NCBI GenBank assembly: GCA_902779575.1
Contig: CACZBW010000011.1
Location: 33,864-97,863, forward strand
DNA from: an uncultured Lachnospiraceae bacterium
GTDB taxonomy: Bacteria; Bacillota; Clostridia; Lachnospirales; Lachnospiraceae
Direction of reading: 5' to 3'
DNA length: 64,000 nucleotides
Shown: piece after piece, positions 17,858 to 25,501 of the stretch
How positions within the stretch are numbered: position 1 is the first letter of the stretch
Layout: every line of letters starts with the position of its first letter
Translations under genes and position numbers: made by a program
Notes under the pieces: model-generated
Databases searched by the model: none
Told to the model about the DNA's origin: nothing
What the model saw: the letters and a program-made list of their open reading frames with translations, nothing else

Positions 17858-18715
17858 TCAGTTGACCATTTTTTCACGGAATTCGGTGGGCGATACGCCT
17901 TTTACCTTGCGGAAGGCGCGGTTGAAGGTGGAGATACTGGAAAATCCCGCTTCAAAGGCGACTTCCGTGATCTGCCTCGACAGGTCCAGGGAGATGCTTT
18001 CCGCCCTGCGGATCCGCTCGATGGTCAGGTAGTCGATGAAGGTCATGTTGGTATAGCGTTTGAAAAGATGTGAAAAATGCGACTTGCTGATTCCCATATG
18101 ACGGGCCACACTGTCCAGCGTGAGATGCTGCGCGCAGTTGTTTTTGATGTAAAGGCATGCTTCCGCCATCAGTTTCAGCGATTCCTGCTCTTTCCCCGTG
18201 CTTTTCGTATGCTCGTTTTCTTCCGCGTTTTCCCAGTATTCGCCCAGCTCGGCAAAGAAATTCAGCATGCAGGCATACATTTTCGTCTCCCGGAAAGGCT
18301 GCCGGGAGAAGTAGAGCTCCGCAATTTCCTTGACGGTCATGACCATGTGCCCGCTGCTGAAGCGGACCGGATCATAGCGGATGCAGTGCCGCCTTGGGAA
18401 GCCGGAGACAAGCGCGCTCAGTTCGCCGATTGTGGAGAGCAGTTCCATCGGGAACTGGATAATCAGCCAGGAATCGTCGCCCGATGACTGTACGGAGTGC
18501 AGTTCACCGGGATAGATGATCATCATATCGTTGATCCTGAGCTCGTACCCGTTGAAATTAACCGTCGCCGCATTCCGGTCGGACAGGCTCAGGAGAATCT
18601 CCGCGTAGGGGTGCCAGTGGATCTGGTTGTTGACGCCGGTATCCACGGTCCGCGAGACATTGATCTTCTTTCCATCTTCAAAGACAAGCAGTTCATAATA
18701 ATCCGAAACGGGCAT
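17858..18715 (-). CDS. AraC family transcriptional regulator
   Basis: A 285-residue regulator convergent to the sugar operon. The N-terminal half is a cupin-like sensing domain (NNQIHWHPYAEILLSLSD, then GYELRINDMMIIYPGELHSV). The C-terminal hundred residues form the paired helix-turn-helix AraC domain, with HLTLDSVARHMGISKSHFSHLFK and ITEVAFEAGFSSISTFNRAFRKVKGVSPTEFR. The start at 18715 follows a strong GGAGGT site; the longer frame from 18766 adds 17 residues without one. By position it probably controls the carbohydrate cluster in response to its sugar, although its target site is not visible. Confidence 0.93.
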   Translation of the reverse strand: MPVSDYYELLVFEDGKKINVSRTVDTGVNNQIHWHPYAEILLSLSDRNAATVNFNGYELRINDMMIIYPGELHSVQSSGDDSWLIIQFPMELLSTIGELSALVSGFPRRHCIRYDPVRFSSGHMVMTVKEIAELYFSRQPFRETKMYACMLNFFAELGEYWENAEENEHTKSTGKEQESLKLMAEACLYIKNNCAQHLTLDSVARHMGISKSHFSHLFKRYTNMTFIDYLTIERIRRAESISLDLSRQITEVAFEAGFSSISTFNRAFRKVKGVSPTEFREKMVN

Positions 18716-18845
18716 GATACACCTCCGTTTTCCGAACCGGTATACAGCAGTCCGCTGAGGCGGCAAAACTGCCGGGTGGAAAATGTGTGAAGTCTGGTGG
18801 ACAGGCTGTGATCAGCAGCTTTCATGGCGCTCATTTCCGTGCATC

Positions 18846-18865
18846 CGGACGGCATTAGCCGTCCG
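18846..18865 (-). other. Perfect hairpin downstream of MFS remnant
   Basis: CGGACGGC (18846-18853) pairs perfectly with 18858-18865 around ATTA. It lies between the stop of the decayed MFS fragment and the AraC gene, both leftward. No clear T run follows on the minus strand, so terminator function is uncertain. Confidence 0.4.
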
Positions 18866-18895
18866 CCTGTACGGGGATGGGCGCCGCTTTTTTAT

Positions 18896-19042
18896 TCATC
18901 CAAATACAACTCCGTCGTCCTTCGTTCGCAGGAAGCAGGCCAGGAGCATGATTCCTGCTGTTATGCAGGCCATAATCCGGTAAAAAGCAGGGAAGGACGT
19001 CCTTTTCACCATAATTCCACCCATGTTCTGCATGAAAATCAT
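18896..19042 (-). pseudogene. Remnant of an MFS transporter C-terminus
   Basis: A 48-codon frame on the minus strand encodes a hydrophobic stretch (residues 18-38, FPAFYRIMACITAGIMLLACF) preceded by MQNMGGIMVKRTS and ended by LRTKDDGVVFG. This pattern looks like the last membrane helix and tail of a major facilitator transporter. A stop codon lies six codons upstream of its first ATG, and no other transporter sequence is visible. I read it as a decay remnant; a genuine small membrane peptide is possible, since an extended minus-10 sequence (TGCTATAAT, near 19090) lies upstream. Confidence 0.4.
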
Positions 19043-19252
19043 TCCCAGGCTGTTGCATCAGGCTGATTCAGCATTCCCCTATCCGGATTATAGCATTTCC
19101 TGTGAAAGGTGAGGACTCCTTTGTCTGTTTTACCACACACTTTCTGACAAGGTTTTTCCTGGCAGGTTCGGTGATTCCGTTTGTGTGCCGGTCGGAGGGG
19201 CCAGGGCAGTTAATGGCGTGACGTCCTGCCCGGTTCGGCGGTGACCGGCAGG

Positions 19253-19266
19253 CGAACAAACGTACG
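19253..19266 (+). promoter_or_regulatory. LexA (SOS) box-like sequence upstream of small ORFs
   Basis: CGAACAAACGTACG differs at one base from the Gram-positive consensus CGAAC-N4-GTTCG. It lies 109 bases before the 33-residue ORF. A possible promoter (TTGTAC 19289-19294, 16 bases, TAGAAT 19311-19316) starts 22 bases downstream, and an inverted repeat TTTGGCAG (19272-19279)/CTGCCAAA (19294-19301) overlaps it. Confidence 0.4.
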
Positions 19267-19361
19267 AAACCTTTGGCAGGCGGGATTTTTGTACTGCCAA
19301 AATGAGAGAATAGAATCATCCAATAAAGAAACAGACATTCCCGAAAGGAGGATCAGACAGG

Positions 19362-19463
19362 ATGAAAGGCTATTGTACGGAAAGCGGGTATATGGGTTAT
19401 GTGGACGGAAGATATATGCTGTTCGCATCGGAAGAAGACTACAACGAATTCATCATGGACTGA
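19362..19463 (+). CDS. Small protein, 33 residues
   Basis: A short frame encoding a 33-residue acidic, aromatic peptide that begins MKGYCTESGYMGYVDGRYML and ends DYNEFIMD. A near-perfect AAAGGAGG (19344-19351) lies ten bases before the ATG, the strongest translational signal in this region, which is why I call it despite its size. It contains five tyrosines and one cysteine, and no membrane segment. I cannot assign a function. It is the first of three small ORFs (33, 74 and 37 residues) running rightward, preceded by an SOS-box-like sequence and convergent with a Y-family polymerase gene. Confidence 0.65.
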   Translation: MKGYCTESGYMGYVDGRYMLFASEEDYNEFIMD

Positions 19464-19665
19464 TGCCGGGAAAAAGACCCAAGGGTCGGCCGATGAGATT
19501 CGGGATAAGGAGACAGAAAACCGGAAAACACGGACAGATTTCGGAGAATGGAAGGAAAGCCGGAAAACGAAAAAGGCTCCGAAGCGCGGATTTCGGAGAA
19601 CGGGCAGGCTTTCCGGGAACCATGCACGGGGAAGAGATATCAGAATTATGGGAAGGGAGAAAGTC

Positions 19666-19890
19666 ATGGCAGTTTTGGTTGGGAAGACACTGGATTACAA
19701 TCACGGCAGGAGACCGGATGCATTTGGACATGTATCCGAATTCGGGTTTTTCTGCTACATGCCGCAGGAGGAGAACAGTGAACTGCTGCGGGCAGGGATC
19801 GACCCGGAGAAGATGGGCTACCTCAGCGGGAAAGAACGGAGAAGGATTCTGGAGAGAGCCGGATTGAATCCGAAGGATTACGACTTCTGA
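19666..19890 (+). CDS. Small hypothetical protein, 74 residues
   Basis: A 74-residue soluble protein starting MAVLVGKTLDYNHG. The start at 19666 is chosen because GGAAGGGAG lies just upstream; the frame is open further back to 19399, but that part overlaps the 33-residue ORF and is lysine/arginine-rich without homology signs. The C-terminal half reads LLRAGIDPEKMGYLSGKERRRILERAGLNPKDYDF, which looks like a compact helical domain with two similar helix-loop segments (AGIDPEKMGYLS and AGLNPKDYDF). No known family is recognised. It is likely cotranscribed with the preceding small gene. Confidence 0.6.
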   Translation: MAVLVGKTLDYNHGRRPDAFGHVSEFGFFCYMPQEENSELLRAGIDPEKMGYLSGKERRRILERAGLNPKDYDF

Positions 19891-20051
19891 GCAGGGCAGA
19901 GAGGGGCAGGGACTGCGGAGGCGTTTCCCTGGAATACTTAAATGCATCCTGGAGACACGGGGGTTTTTCAGGGACTGCGGCGGAGATCGTCCGGGAAAGG
20001 GCCCGGAAGAAGAGAGATTAAAACATATACGGGGACATAAGGGGGAAGAAG

Positions 20052-20165
20052 ATGAAAGTGCATGTGGAATACGATGATTTCGGTGAATTTATTGAAATTC
20101 TTGAGGATCTGACAGAGGATGCGGAAAGCTCCCGGAGCGGGTACGGCAGCAGGAAAAATCAGTGA
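20052..20165 (+). CDS. Small acidic protein, 37 residues
   Basis: A 37-residue frame with GGGGGAAGAAG directly upstream. The peptide starts MKVHVEYDDFGEFIEILEDL and is rich in aspartate and glutamate in its first 26 residues, ending in a serine/glycine/arginine-rich tail. It has no membrane segment and no family I recognise. The good ribosome binding site and the neighbouring small ORFs on the same strand support it; a chance frame remains possible. Function unknown. Confidence 0.45.
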   Translation: MKVHVEYDDFGEFIEILEDLTEDAESSRSGYGSRKNQ

Positions 20166-20357
20166 ATCCCGGAAACTTCATAGGAATATAAATCCCGGAA
20201 TCGCCGCAAAGATAACCTGGGTATAATCGAACACGGAGATGGTCAATTTCAGGCCGGAGGGTGGATTTCTTTTTTTCTTTGCGTATATAGAACTGTCAGC
20301 AAAGACAGGCTGACATAAAAACAATAAAGATATGCGAAGTGTAAAAGGAGAAAAATT

Positions 20358-21023
20358 ATGAATAAATTCAAGACAATGTTTCTGGCAGGCACAGTGGCTG
20401 CAGCCATGATGGCAGGCGGGATATCCGCATTTGCGGTGGAGACGGAAGCCGATGAGAAGCCGGTATATGAGATGGATCTGGTTCTGGAGACCGCGAAGCC
20501 GATTGCAGCTGCTCTCCGCGGATTCATGCTGGATGAGAGCATAAAGCAGTTTGACGAGGCAGGTCTTTCCTTCCTGGATGAGTGCGACGTCTCCCTGAAC
20601 TGCCCGCTGATCGCGGCGGCGCAGAAGAATGAGGACGGAACCTTCACCGTCTTTGGCGAGCTCTGCACATATAACTACAAGCTCGACGGAGCCGACCTGA
20701 AGTTCGTAAGCAGCTGGGAGCCGGCAGCCGTGATTACCCTCTCGAAGGAATCGGATGTGAGCTTTGTCGTCGATGACGTCAAGTACCTTCCGGAGGGAGA
20801 GGCGTTTGCAGATGCGGTTGATGAAGTCTGCGTACAGATGGGAGCCGACAGCGACTTTTTCCTTAATTATCTTCCGGACTCCGAGGAACCTGCGCTTCTG
20901 GCAGAGTTCCTGAGATTCGCCAATGAGAATCCGAATGTCCAGACGATCGAGGTCAGAGGCGAACAGATGACAGTCGGCGGAGCAGCTGATGAAGTCGCGA
21001 TGTTTATCAACGGACTGCTGTAA
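20358..21023 (+). CDS. Secreted protein of unknown function
   Basis: A 221-residue protein with a clear signal peptide (MNKFKTMFLAGTVAAAMMAGG, cleavage probable after SAFA) and an acidic mature part. A GGAGAAAAAT site precedes the ATG. No transmembrane segment follows and no catalytic motif is apparent. The mature region looks mixed alpha/beta, with a repeated theme of Asp/Glu-rich turns. Several Lachnospiraceae carry similar-looking small secreted proteins, but I cannot assign a family. It is followed by a strong terminator and is convergent with the Y-family polymerase gene. Confidence 0.7.
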   Translation: MNKFKTMFLAGTVAAAMMAGGISAFAVETEADEKPVYEMDLVLETAKPIAAALRGFMLDESIKQFDEAGLSFLDECDVSLNCPLIAAAQKNEDGTFTVFGELCTYNYKLDGADLKFVSSWEPAAVITLSKESDVSFVVDDVKYLPEGEAFADAVDEVCVQMGADSDFFLNYLPDSEEPALLAEFLRFANENPNVQTIEVRGEQMTVGGAADEVAMFINGLL

Positions 21024-21094
21024 TCGCCATAACTGAACCATGTATGGGGAAGCGGGACTTCCTGCGCATGAAAATGTTTGAGCAGAACTAAATT

Positions 21095-21124
21095 GGGGCC
21101 TGTGCGTGTGCACGGGCCCTTTTT
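21095..21124 (+). terminator. Intrinsic terminator
   Basis: GGGCCTGTGC pairs with GCACGGGCCC (one G-T wobble) and is followed by TTTTT. It ends the secreted-protein transcript just before the convergent polymerase stop codon. Confidence 0.8.
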
Positions 21125-21137
21125 GACGGAAGAGATA

Positions 21138-22553
21138 TCAGGCCCTGTGGCCGCCGATCTGTCTGTTCCGCTCAAGCTGTGTCGCGCCTTTGAGCATGTT
21201 CTTCCCGGTGAAAATCCCGCCTGCGCCGAAGCGTCCCCGGATCTCGGATATCGCGCCCTGCAGCCGCTTCTCGCGTTCCAGAGCCTCATAGTCGATGAAA
21301 AGGTTCATCTGGTAATATCCGTAATCCTCATGGGTTCCTTCCGCGCAGACGCCCAGCCGGCGGAAGAGCAGCCGGTGGTCCGTTCCCGCGTCGAAAGCGG
21401 CCAGGATGCGGGGGGCCGCGATCGCTGCGGAGTTTGTTTCCATAGGCATCCGCACCGTGCCATTGCTGTGCTTCGGGTGCAGTCTTCCGTAGAAATCCAG
21501 AACGACCTCCCCGTCATAATAGGGACAGGCCTCCAGGCTTTTCCAGTCATAGCTGACCCACCAGGTGAACTTCGGGGCGAGCAGCTGTTTCAGGAACATC
21601 TCAGAACACAGGCTGTCGATCATCTCCGAGAAAACGATCCGTGCTTCCTGATAGGAATAGGGCCTGGGCAGGACCTGTCCGCTCGACAGGCTGTGCCCGC
21701 TGGAACGGTATTCCTTGATATCCTTCATCGTCACGGGATCCATGCCCCAGGCGTGGGCGATCAGGATCTCGCCGTCGATTCCGAAAGTTTTATAGAAAAA
21801 TTCCTCGTCATACTGTGAGCGCGCCGCGATATCGCCCATCGTGAACAGGGCGTTCTTTTCCAGCCTCCGGGCCTTGCCGGGACCGATCATCCAGAAGTCG
21901 ACGAGCGGCCTGTGGTCCCAGAGACGGTAACAGTAGGAAACCTCGTTCAGCTCCGCGATCCGGACTCCGTTCTCGTCCGGCGGGCTCTTTTTGGCCGTGA
22001 TATCCATGCATACTTTGGCAAGGTACAGGTTCGTCCCGATCCCGATGGTGGCTGTAATGCCGGTCTCCTTCAGGATGGTCCGGATCATGGTCATGGCCAT
22101 GACGTGCGCCGGATGGACGCCCTGCCTGCGCGCTTCGGACCGGTAAAAGTTAAGGTAGGGCGTGCAGTAGATGAAGGATTCATCTACCGAGTAAACGTGA
22201 ATATCCTCGGCAGCCGCATAGCGCAGGAGAATCGAATAGATTTTTGCCGAGATCTGCTCATAGAGCGCCATACGGGGCGTGGCTATGATGTAATCGACCC
22301 GGCTCCGGGTCCGGAGTTCATAGTCCCGGATCGCCCTTTTCGCTTCAAACAGGCGGGGGCGGGAAGGCACGCCGATCGCCTTGAGCGCGGGGGAGACGGC
22401 GAGACAGATCGTCTGGTCGGAGCGGGAAGGGTCCGCGACAAGGAGCCGGACCTTCAGCGGGTCCAGACCCCGGGAGACAGCTTCCACAGAAGCATAGTAG
22501 GACTTCATATCCACAGCTATAAAACAGCTGGCAGACAGATCGTATGACAGCAT
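21138..22553 (-). CDS. Y-family DNA polymerase (UmuC/ImpB-like)
   Basis: A 471-residue error-prone translesion polymerase. The catalytic core shows the first acidic residue in FIAVDMKSYYASVEA (D15) and the paired acidic residues in HVYSVDESFIY (D124, E125), both typical of UmuC/DinB enzymes. The rest of the palm and little-finger regions follow (TATIGIGTNLYLAKVCMDI, then WMIGPGKARRLEKN). It is longer than DinB (about 350 residues) and closer to UmuC/UvrX types. The ATG at 22553 follows GGAGG; the longer frame adds an unrelated basic tail. Two LexA-like boxes in the upstream promoter indicate induction by DNA damage. Confidence 0.93.
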   Translation of the reverse strand: MLSYDLSASCFIAVDMKSYYASVEAVSRGLDPLKVRLLVADPSRSDQTICLAVSPALKAIGVPSRPRLFEAKRAIRDYELRTRSRVDYIIATPRMALYEQISAKIYSILLRYAAAEDIHVYSVDESFIYCTPYLNFYRSEARRQGVHPAHVMAMTMIRTILKETGITATIGIGTNLYLAKVCMDITAKKSPPDENGVRIAELNEVSYCYRLWDHRPLVDFWMIGPGKARRLEKNALFTMGDIAARSQYDEEFFYKTFGIDGEILIAHAWGMDPVTMKDIKEYRSSGHSLSSGQVLPRPYSYQEARIVFSEMIDSLCSEMFLKQLLAPKFTWWVSYDWKSLEACPYYDGEVVLDFYGRLHPKHSNGTVRMPMETNSAAIAAPRILAAFDAGTDHRLLFRRLGVCAEGTHEDYGYYQMNLFIDYEALEREKRLQGAISEIRGRFGAGGIFTGKNMLKGATQLERNRQIGGHRA

Positions 22554-22727
22554 TACGTCGCCCTCCTTTCTGTATGGATGTTCGTTCTTCTGCCGTACTG
22601 CAGTATATCCGGTGTTCCGATTCGCGCAGCCTCCGGCATTTCTGCTGTACTGTGTTCTGTCCGGCGTTTTTGCGGCTGGCATCCTGTCCGGCGCTGGTAT
22701 CCGGCAGCAGCGTATATGGCAGGAGAT

Positions 22728-22783
22728 CGAACATACATTCGCCCTTCGCCAAGATCATACACCGAACATTTGTTCTAAGTCAA
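22728..22783 (-). promoter_or_regulatory. SOS-regulated promoter with two LexA boxes
   Basis: On the minus strand TTGACT (22783-22778), an 18-base spacer and TATGAT (22759-22754) form a good sigma-A promoter directed at the polymerase gene. A LexA box, CGAACATTTGTTCT (22763-22776), lies inside the spacer. A second, CGAACATACATTCG (22728-22741), lies just past the predicted start of transcription. They match CGAAC-N4-GTTCG with one mismatch each. The arrangement would block the promoter when LexA is bound. Confidence 0.75.
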
Positions 22784-22950
22784 GGGGTAAATGGACGCCC
22801 TGGAGAAAGCTCGTTTTCAGGACACTGCAACCGGCTATCCGGGAAGGGGAAAGGAGAAAAGGCCTTGTAAACCGGCGTTTTCTGTGGCATGATGCGGAAA
22901 GACGGAGCATTCGGAAACGGCCGGAAAACAGGATATCGGGAGATGCGGAT

Positions 22951-23454
22951 ATGAAAGACAAGAGCATAGGCCATGCGGAAATGGAAAACGGAAGCATGGA
23001 AACTACGGAGCTGGAAGACGGGAGCATAATTGAAGAGCTGCTGGAAAAACCATACTGGATCGCGGATATTCTTCCTGAACAGGTTCCGGCGGATTCGGCC
23101 GGGCAGTATTTCAGAGTAGAGGAGTATTATCTGCAGCAGGCTCAGATGGAGATTCTGCACCGGAAATATCTGAACATTGTTCTGAAGCTGAACTGTTACT
23201 ATGATATCCGTTTCTCCTGCGACTATGGAGAACACTGGGAACTCAATCCCGCGCCCGGGCTTCTGGAAAAACTGCTGACGGGCGGCAGCAGAACGGATAC
23301 ATTTCATATACTGTTCGATTCGGAGCAGGCGCTGGCAGTCCTGAACAGCGATGATACTTATCTGACGGTCTATCATCCGACGGAAAAACTGCTTTATCTG
23401 CTGCGTGAACTTGCCCGGGCGGAGGGCCTTTTCGTCTGGAAGCCGGAGCAGTAA
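22951..23454 (+). CDS. Hypothetical protein divergent from the Y-family polymerase
   Basis: A 167-residue soluble protein with a short Glu/Ser/Met-rich N-terminal leader containing a repeated pattern (MENGSME, LEDGSII) and a main domain from about residue 28 (LLEKPYWIADILPEQVP). The domain holds aromatic-rich stretches such as VEEYYLQQAQMEILHRKY and CYYDIRFSCDYGEHW. The start at 22951 gives the conserved-looking N-terminus and has a GGGAG sequence nearby; the frame is open upstream to 22612. I do not recognise the family. It shares the intergenic region of the SOS promoter, so it may be part of the same response. Confidence 0.7.
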   Translation: MKDKSIGHAEMENGSMETTELEDGSIIEELLEKPYWIADILPEQVPADSAGQYFRVEEYYLQQAQMEILHRKYLNIVLKLNCYYDIRFSCDYGEHWELNPAPGLLEKLLTGGSRTDTFHILFDSEQALAVLNSDDTYLTVYHPTEKLLYLLRELARAEGLFVWKPEQ

Positions 23455-23491
23455 AATATCCGGCGTCGGATAATCCTCGCTTCATCACAAA

Positions 23492-23517
23492 AGAGGCGGC
23501 TTTCAGCCGCCTCTTTG
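23492..23517 (+). terminator. Intrinsic terminator
   Basis: AGAGGCGGC (23492-23500) pairs perfectly with GCCGCCTCT (23506-23514), then TT. An A run precedes it, so it may serve both the rightward gene and the leftward flavodiiron gene beyond it. Confidence 0.75.
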
Positions 23518-23595
23518 CATAACCCCCGTATGGGAATTACAGATTGAGATTATTCCACTTCTCACTCTTTCTGAGAACTTCTTTATCCCGCAGTT

Positions 23596-25107
23596 TTATT
23601 CAACCTTTTCAAATTTGTCGGGACCGACGCCGCAGATCGGGCAGACATAGTCTGCAGGGAGCTCTTCGCCCTCATATTCATAACCGCACACCGTGCAGCG
23701 CCATTTTACTGAGGAGGAGGCCTGTTCCGCCTCGGTCTCCTGCAGCACAGTTCCTCCCAGCGAGGCTCCGACTGCATCGGCTAAACCGACCAGATCGATG
23801 GCGGTTACATTATCCGGGGAGGACAGGAATGTCACCGGATCCGCCGCGTAGCGTGTTCCTTCCAGGCGGTCAAGGATTTCCGCCATCAGCCTTGCCGCTA
23901 CGGGCGACCAGCTGCCATTTTCAATAAGCGCGAACGTGCGGTTCTTCAGGTTATGGGCTTCAAGATCCAGGAGGAAATTCTTCATGGGGGTGAAGATTCC
24001 GTTATTGTAGGTAATGGAAGCCAGCACGATGTGGCTGCAGCGGAAGGCTTCGCCGATCAGCTCGCTGACGTGGGTCTTGGATACGTCGTAAACCGACACG
24101 TTGGCGACCCCTGCCCTGGAAAGGGCGGCCGCGACCATGTTGGCAGCGCTCTCCGTTCCGCCGTATACGGAACCGTAGACGATCATCACAGCCTGTTCTT
24201 CAGGGGTGTAGCTGCTCCATTTGTCATATTTGTCCAGAATCCAGCCCAGGTTGTTTCTCCATACGGGGCCGTGTGTGGGACAGAGGAGCCGGATATCCAC
24301 CGTTGCGGCTTTCGCCAGCACGTCCTGCACATACTTGCCGTATTTTCCTACAATGTTGGTATAGTATCTTCTCGCGTCCGGAAGCCATTCGGTCTCAAAG
24401 GGCACTTCGTCCGCGAACAGATTGCCGTTCAGGGCTCCGAAGCTGCCGAATGCGTCCGCGGAGAACAGGGCGCCGGAGTAGTCATCGTAGGTCATCATGA
24501 CTTCCGGCCAGTGCACCATGGGGGCGAGCACAAAAGTCAGCGTATGGAGGCCTGTGTTCAGGGTATCTCCCTCGGTGACAATGATCGCCCGGCCGGAGAT
24601 ATCGCAGGAGAAGAACTGGTTCAGGATGGCCGCTGCGGGAGCGGTCAGCACGACTTTCGCTTCCGGATAGCGCACCAGAACTTCGGTGATCGCGGAGCTG
24701 TGGTCCGGTTCCATGTGGTTTACCACGAGATAATCCAGCGGGCGGTCTCCCAGTACGCTCAGCACATTCTCAAAAAACTGGCCGGTTACCGAGCGGTCCA
24801 CCGTATCGAACAGGACTGTTTTATCATCCACAAGGAGGTAGGAGTTGTAAGCAACCCCCCTGGGAATCGGATAGACGTTTTCAAACAGCTCGGTTCTCTT
24901 CTCGCTGGCTCCGACGTAATAAATATCATTTGTAACATTCCGCACGCAGCCTACGCCCGCGAATTTCTTTTTCCCGTCAAAAGAAGGCGCATCTTCCGGG
25001 GCTTCCTCTCCCAGCGCGCTGCCGCTCAGGATGCCCGCCATCGCGGCTCCCGCGGCTCCCGCGGCGGCTGCCTTAATAAAACTTCTTCTTCCGATTTCTG
25101 CTGCCAT
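23596..25107 (-). CDS. Flavodiiron protein with C-terminal rubredoxin and Tat-like signal
   Basis: A 503-residue oxygen or nitric oxide reductase of the flavodiiron class. A metallo-beta-lactamase-like diiron domain (about 45-290) contains NHMEPDHSS with ligands H131, E133, D135 and H136. A flavodoxin domain follows (about 300-440; [18 protein letters not shown]). A rubredoxin domain ends the protein, with [12 protein letters not shown] and [12 protein letters not shown] (C471, C474, C489, C492). The N-terminus is unusual: [20 protein letters not shown], a twin-arginine-type signal with hydrophobic core ending near LSGSALG. The start at 25107 has a weak AGGTA site; a longer frame reaches 25284. 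Related proteins are normally cytoplasmic. Confidence 0.93.
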   Translation of the reverse strand: MAAEIGRRSFIKAAAAGAAGAAMAGILSGSALGEEAPEDAPSFDGKKKFAGVGCVRNVTNDIYYVGASEKRTELFENVYPIPRGVAYNSYLLVDDKTVLFDTVDRSVTGQFFENVLSVLGDRPLDYLVVNHMEPDHSSAITEVLVRYPEAKVVLTAPAAAILNQFFSCDISGRAIIVTEGDTLNTGLHTLTFVLAPMVHWPEVMMTYDDYSGALFSADAFGSFGALNGNLFADEVPFETEWLPDARRYYTNIVGKYGKYVQDVLAKAATVDIRLLCPTHGPVWRNNLGWILDKYDKWSSYTPEEQAVMIVYGSVYGGTESAANMVAAALSRAGVANVSVYDVSKTHVSELIGEAFRCSHIVLASITYNNGIFTPMKNFLLDLEAHNLKNRTFALIENGSWSPVAARLMAEILDRLEGTRYAADPVTFLSSPDNVTAIDLVGLADAVGASLGGTVLQETEAEQASSSVKWRCTVCGYEYEGEELPADYVCPICGVGPDKFEKVE

Positions 25108-25184
25108 ACCGTTACCTGTACCCTTTCTCCTGTGTTCAGGAAATTCTTTTTCCGAGTGCATTGCGCACACTGAGATCAAATCGG

Positions 25185-25239
25185 GAAACGCTGATCCGGG
25201 AATGTTGAGGATTGAAATAAACAGATTGCCCAGCGTTTC
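25185..25239. repeat. Palindromic repeat copy, gene-proximal
   Basis: GAAACGCTG (25185-25193) pairs with CAGCGTTTC (25231-25239) across a 37-base interior. Its arms and spacing resemble the first hairpin of the repeat cluster at 7705-7766. It lies in the short divergent spacer upstream of the flavodiiron gene. Confidence 0.65.
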
Positions 25240-25501
25240 TTTAAGGTGTTGATTCATTATAAGGTGAGCGGAAAACAGTGTCAATCAGACCGGAAAAAGA
25301 TAAAAAAGGGGAGTTGATTCTGGCGTGCAGAGGACTTAAGATCGTTATAAAGCAGCCGGCGCCGGAGGTGCTGTTTACAGGAGGCACCCATTTACCACAA
25401 GCCGGAGCGGGGCGCAGAACCGCGAACACGCTGACGCGTGCCGGGCATAATTTTGTCGGGACGGATTTGGTATATGACAGGATAAACAGGGGAGCGAAGA
25501 G

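Noticed and set aside
23953-25173. 406-codon plus-strand frame over the flavodiiron gene
   Set aside because: The minus strand encodes a protein with complete diiron, flavodoxin and rubredoxin motifs; the plus frame lacks any domain.
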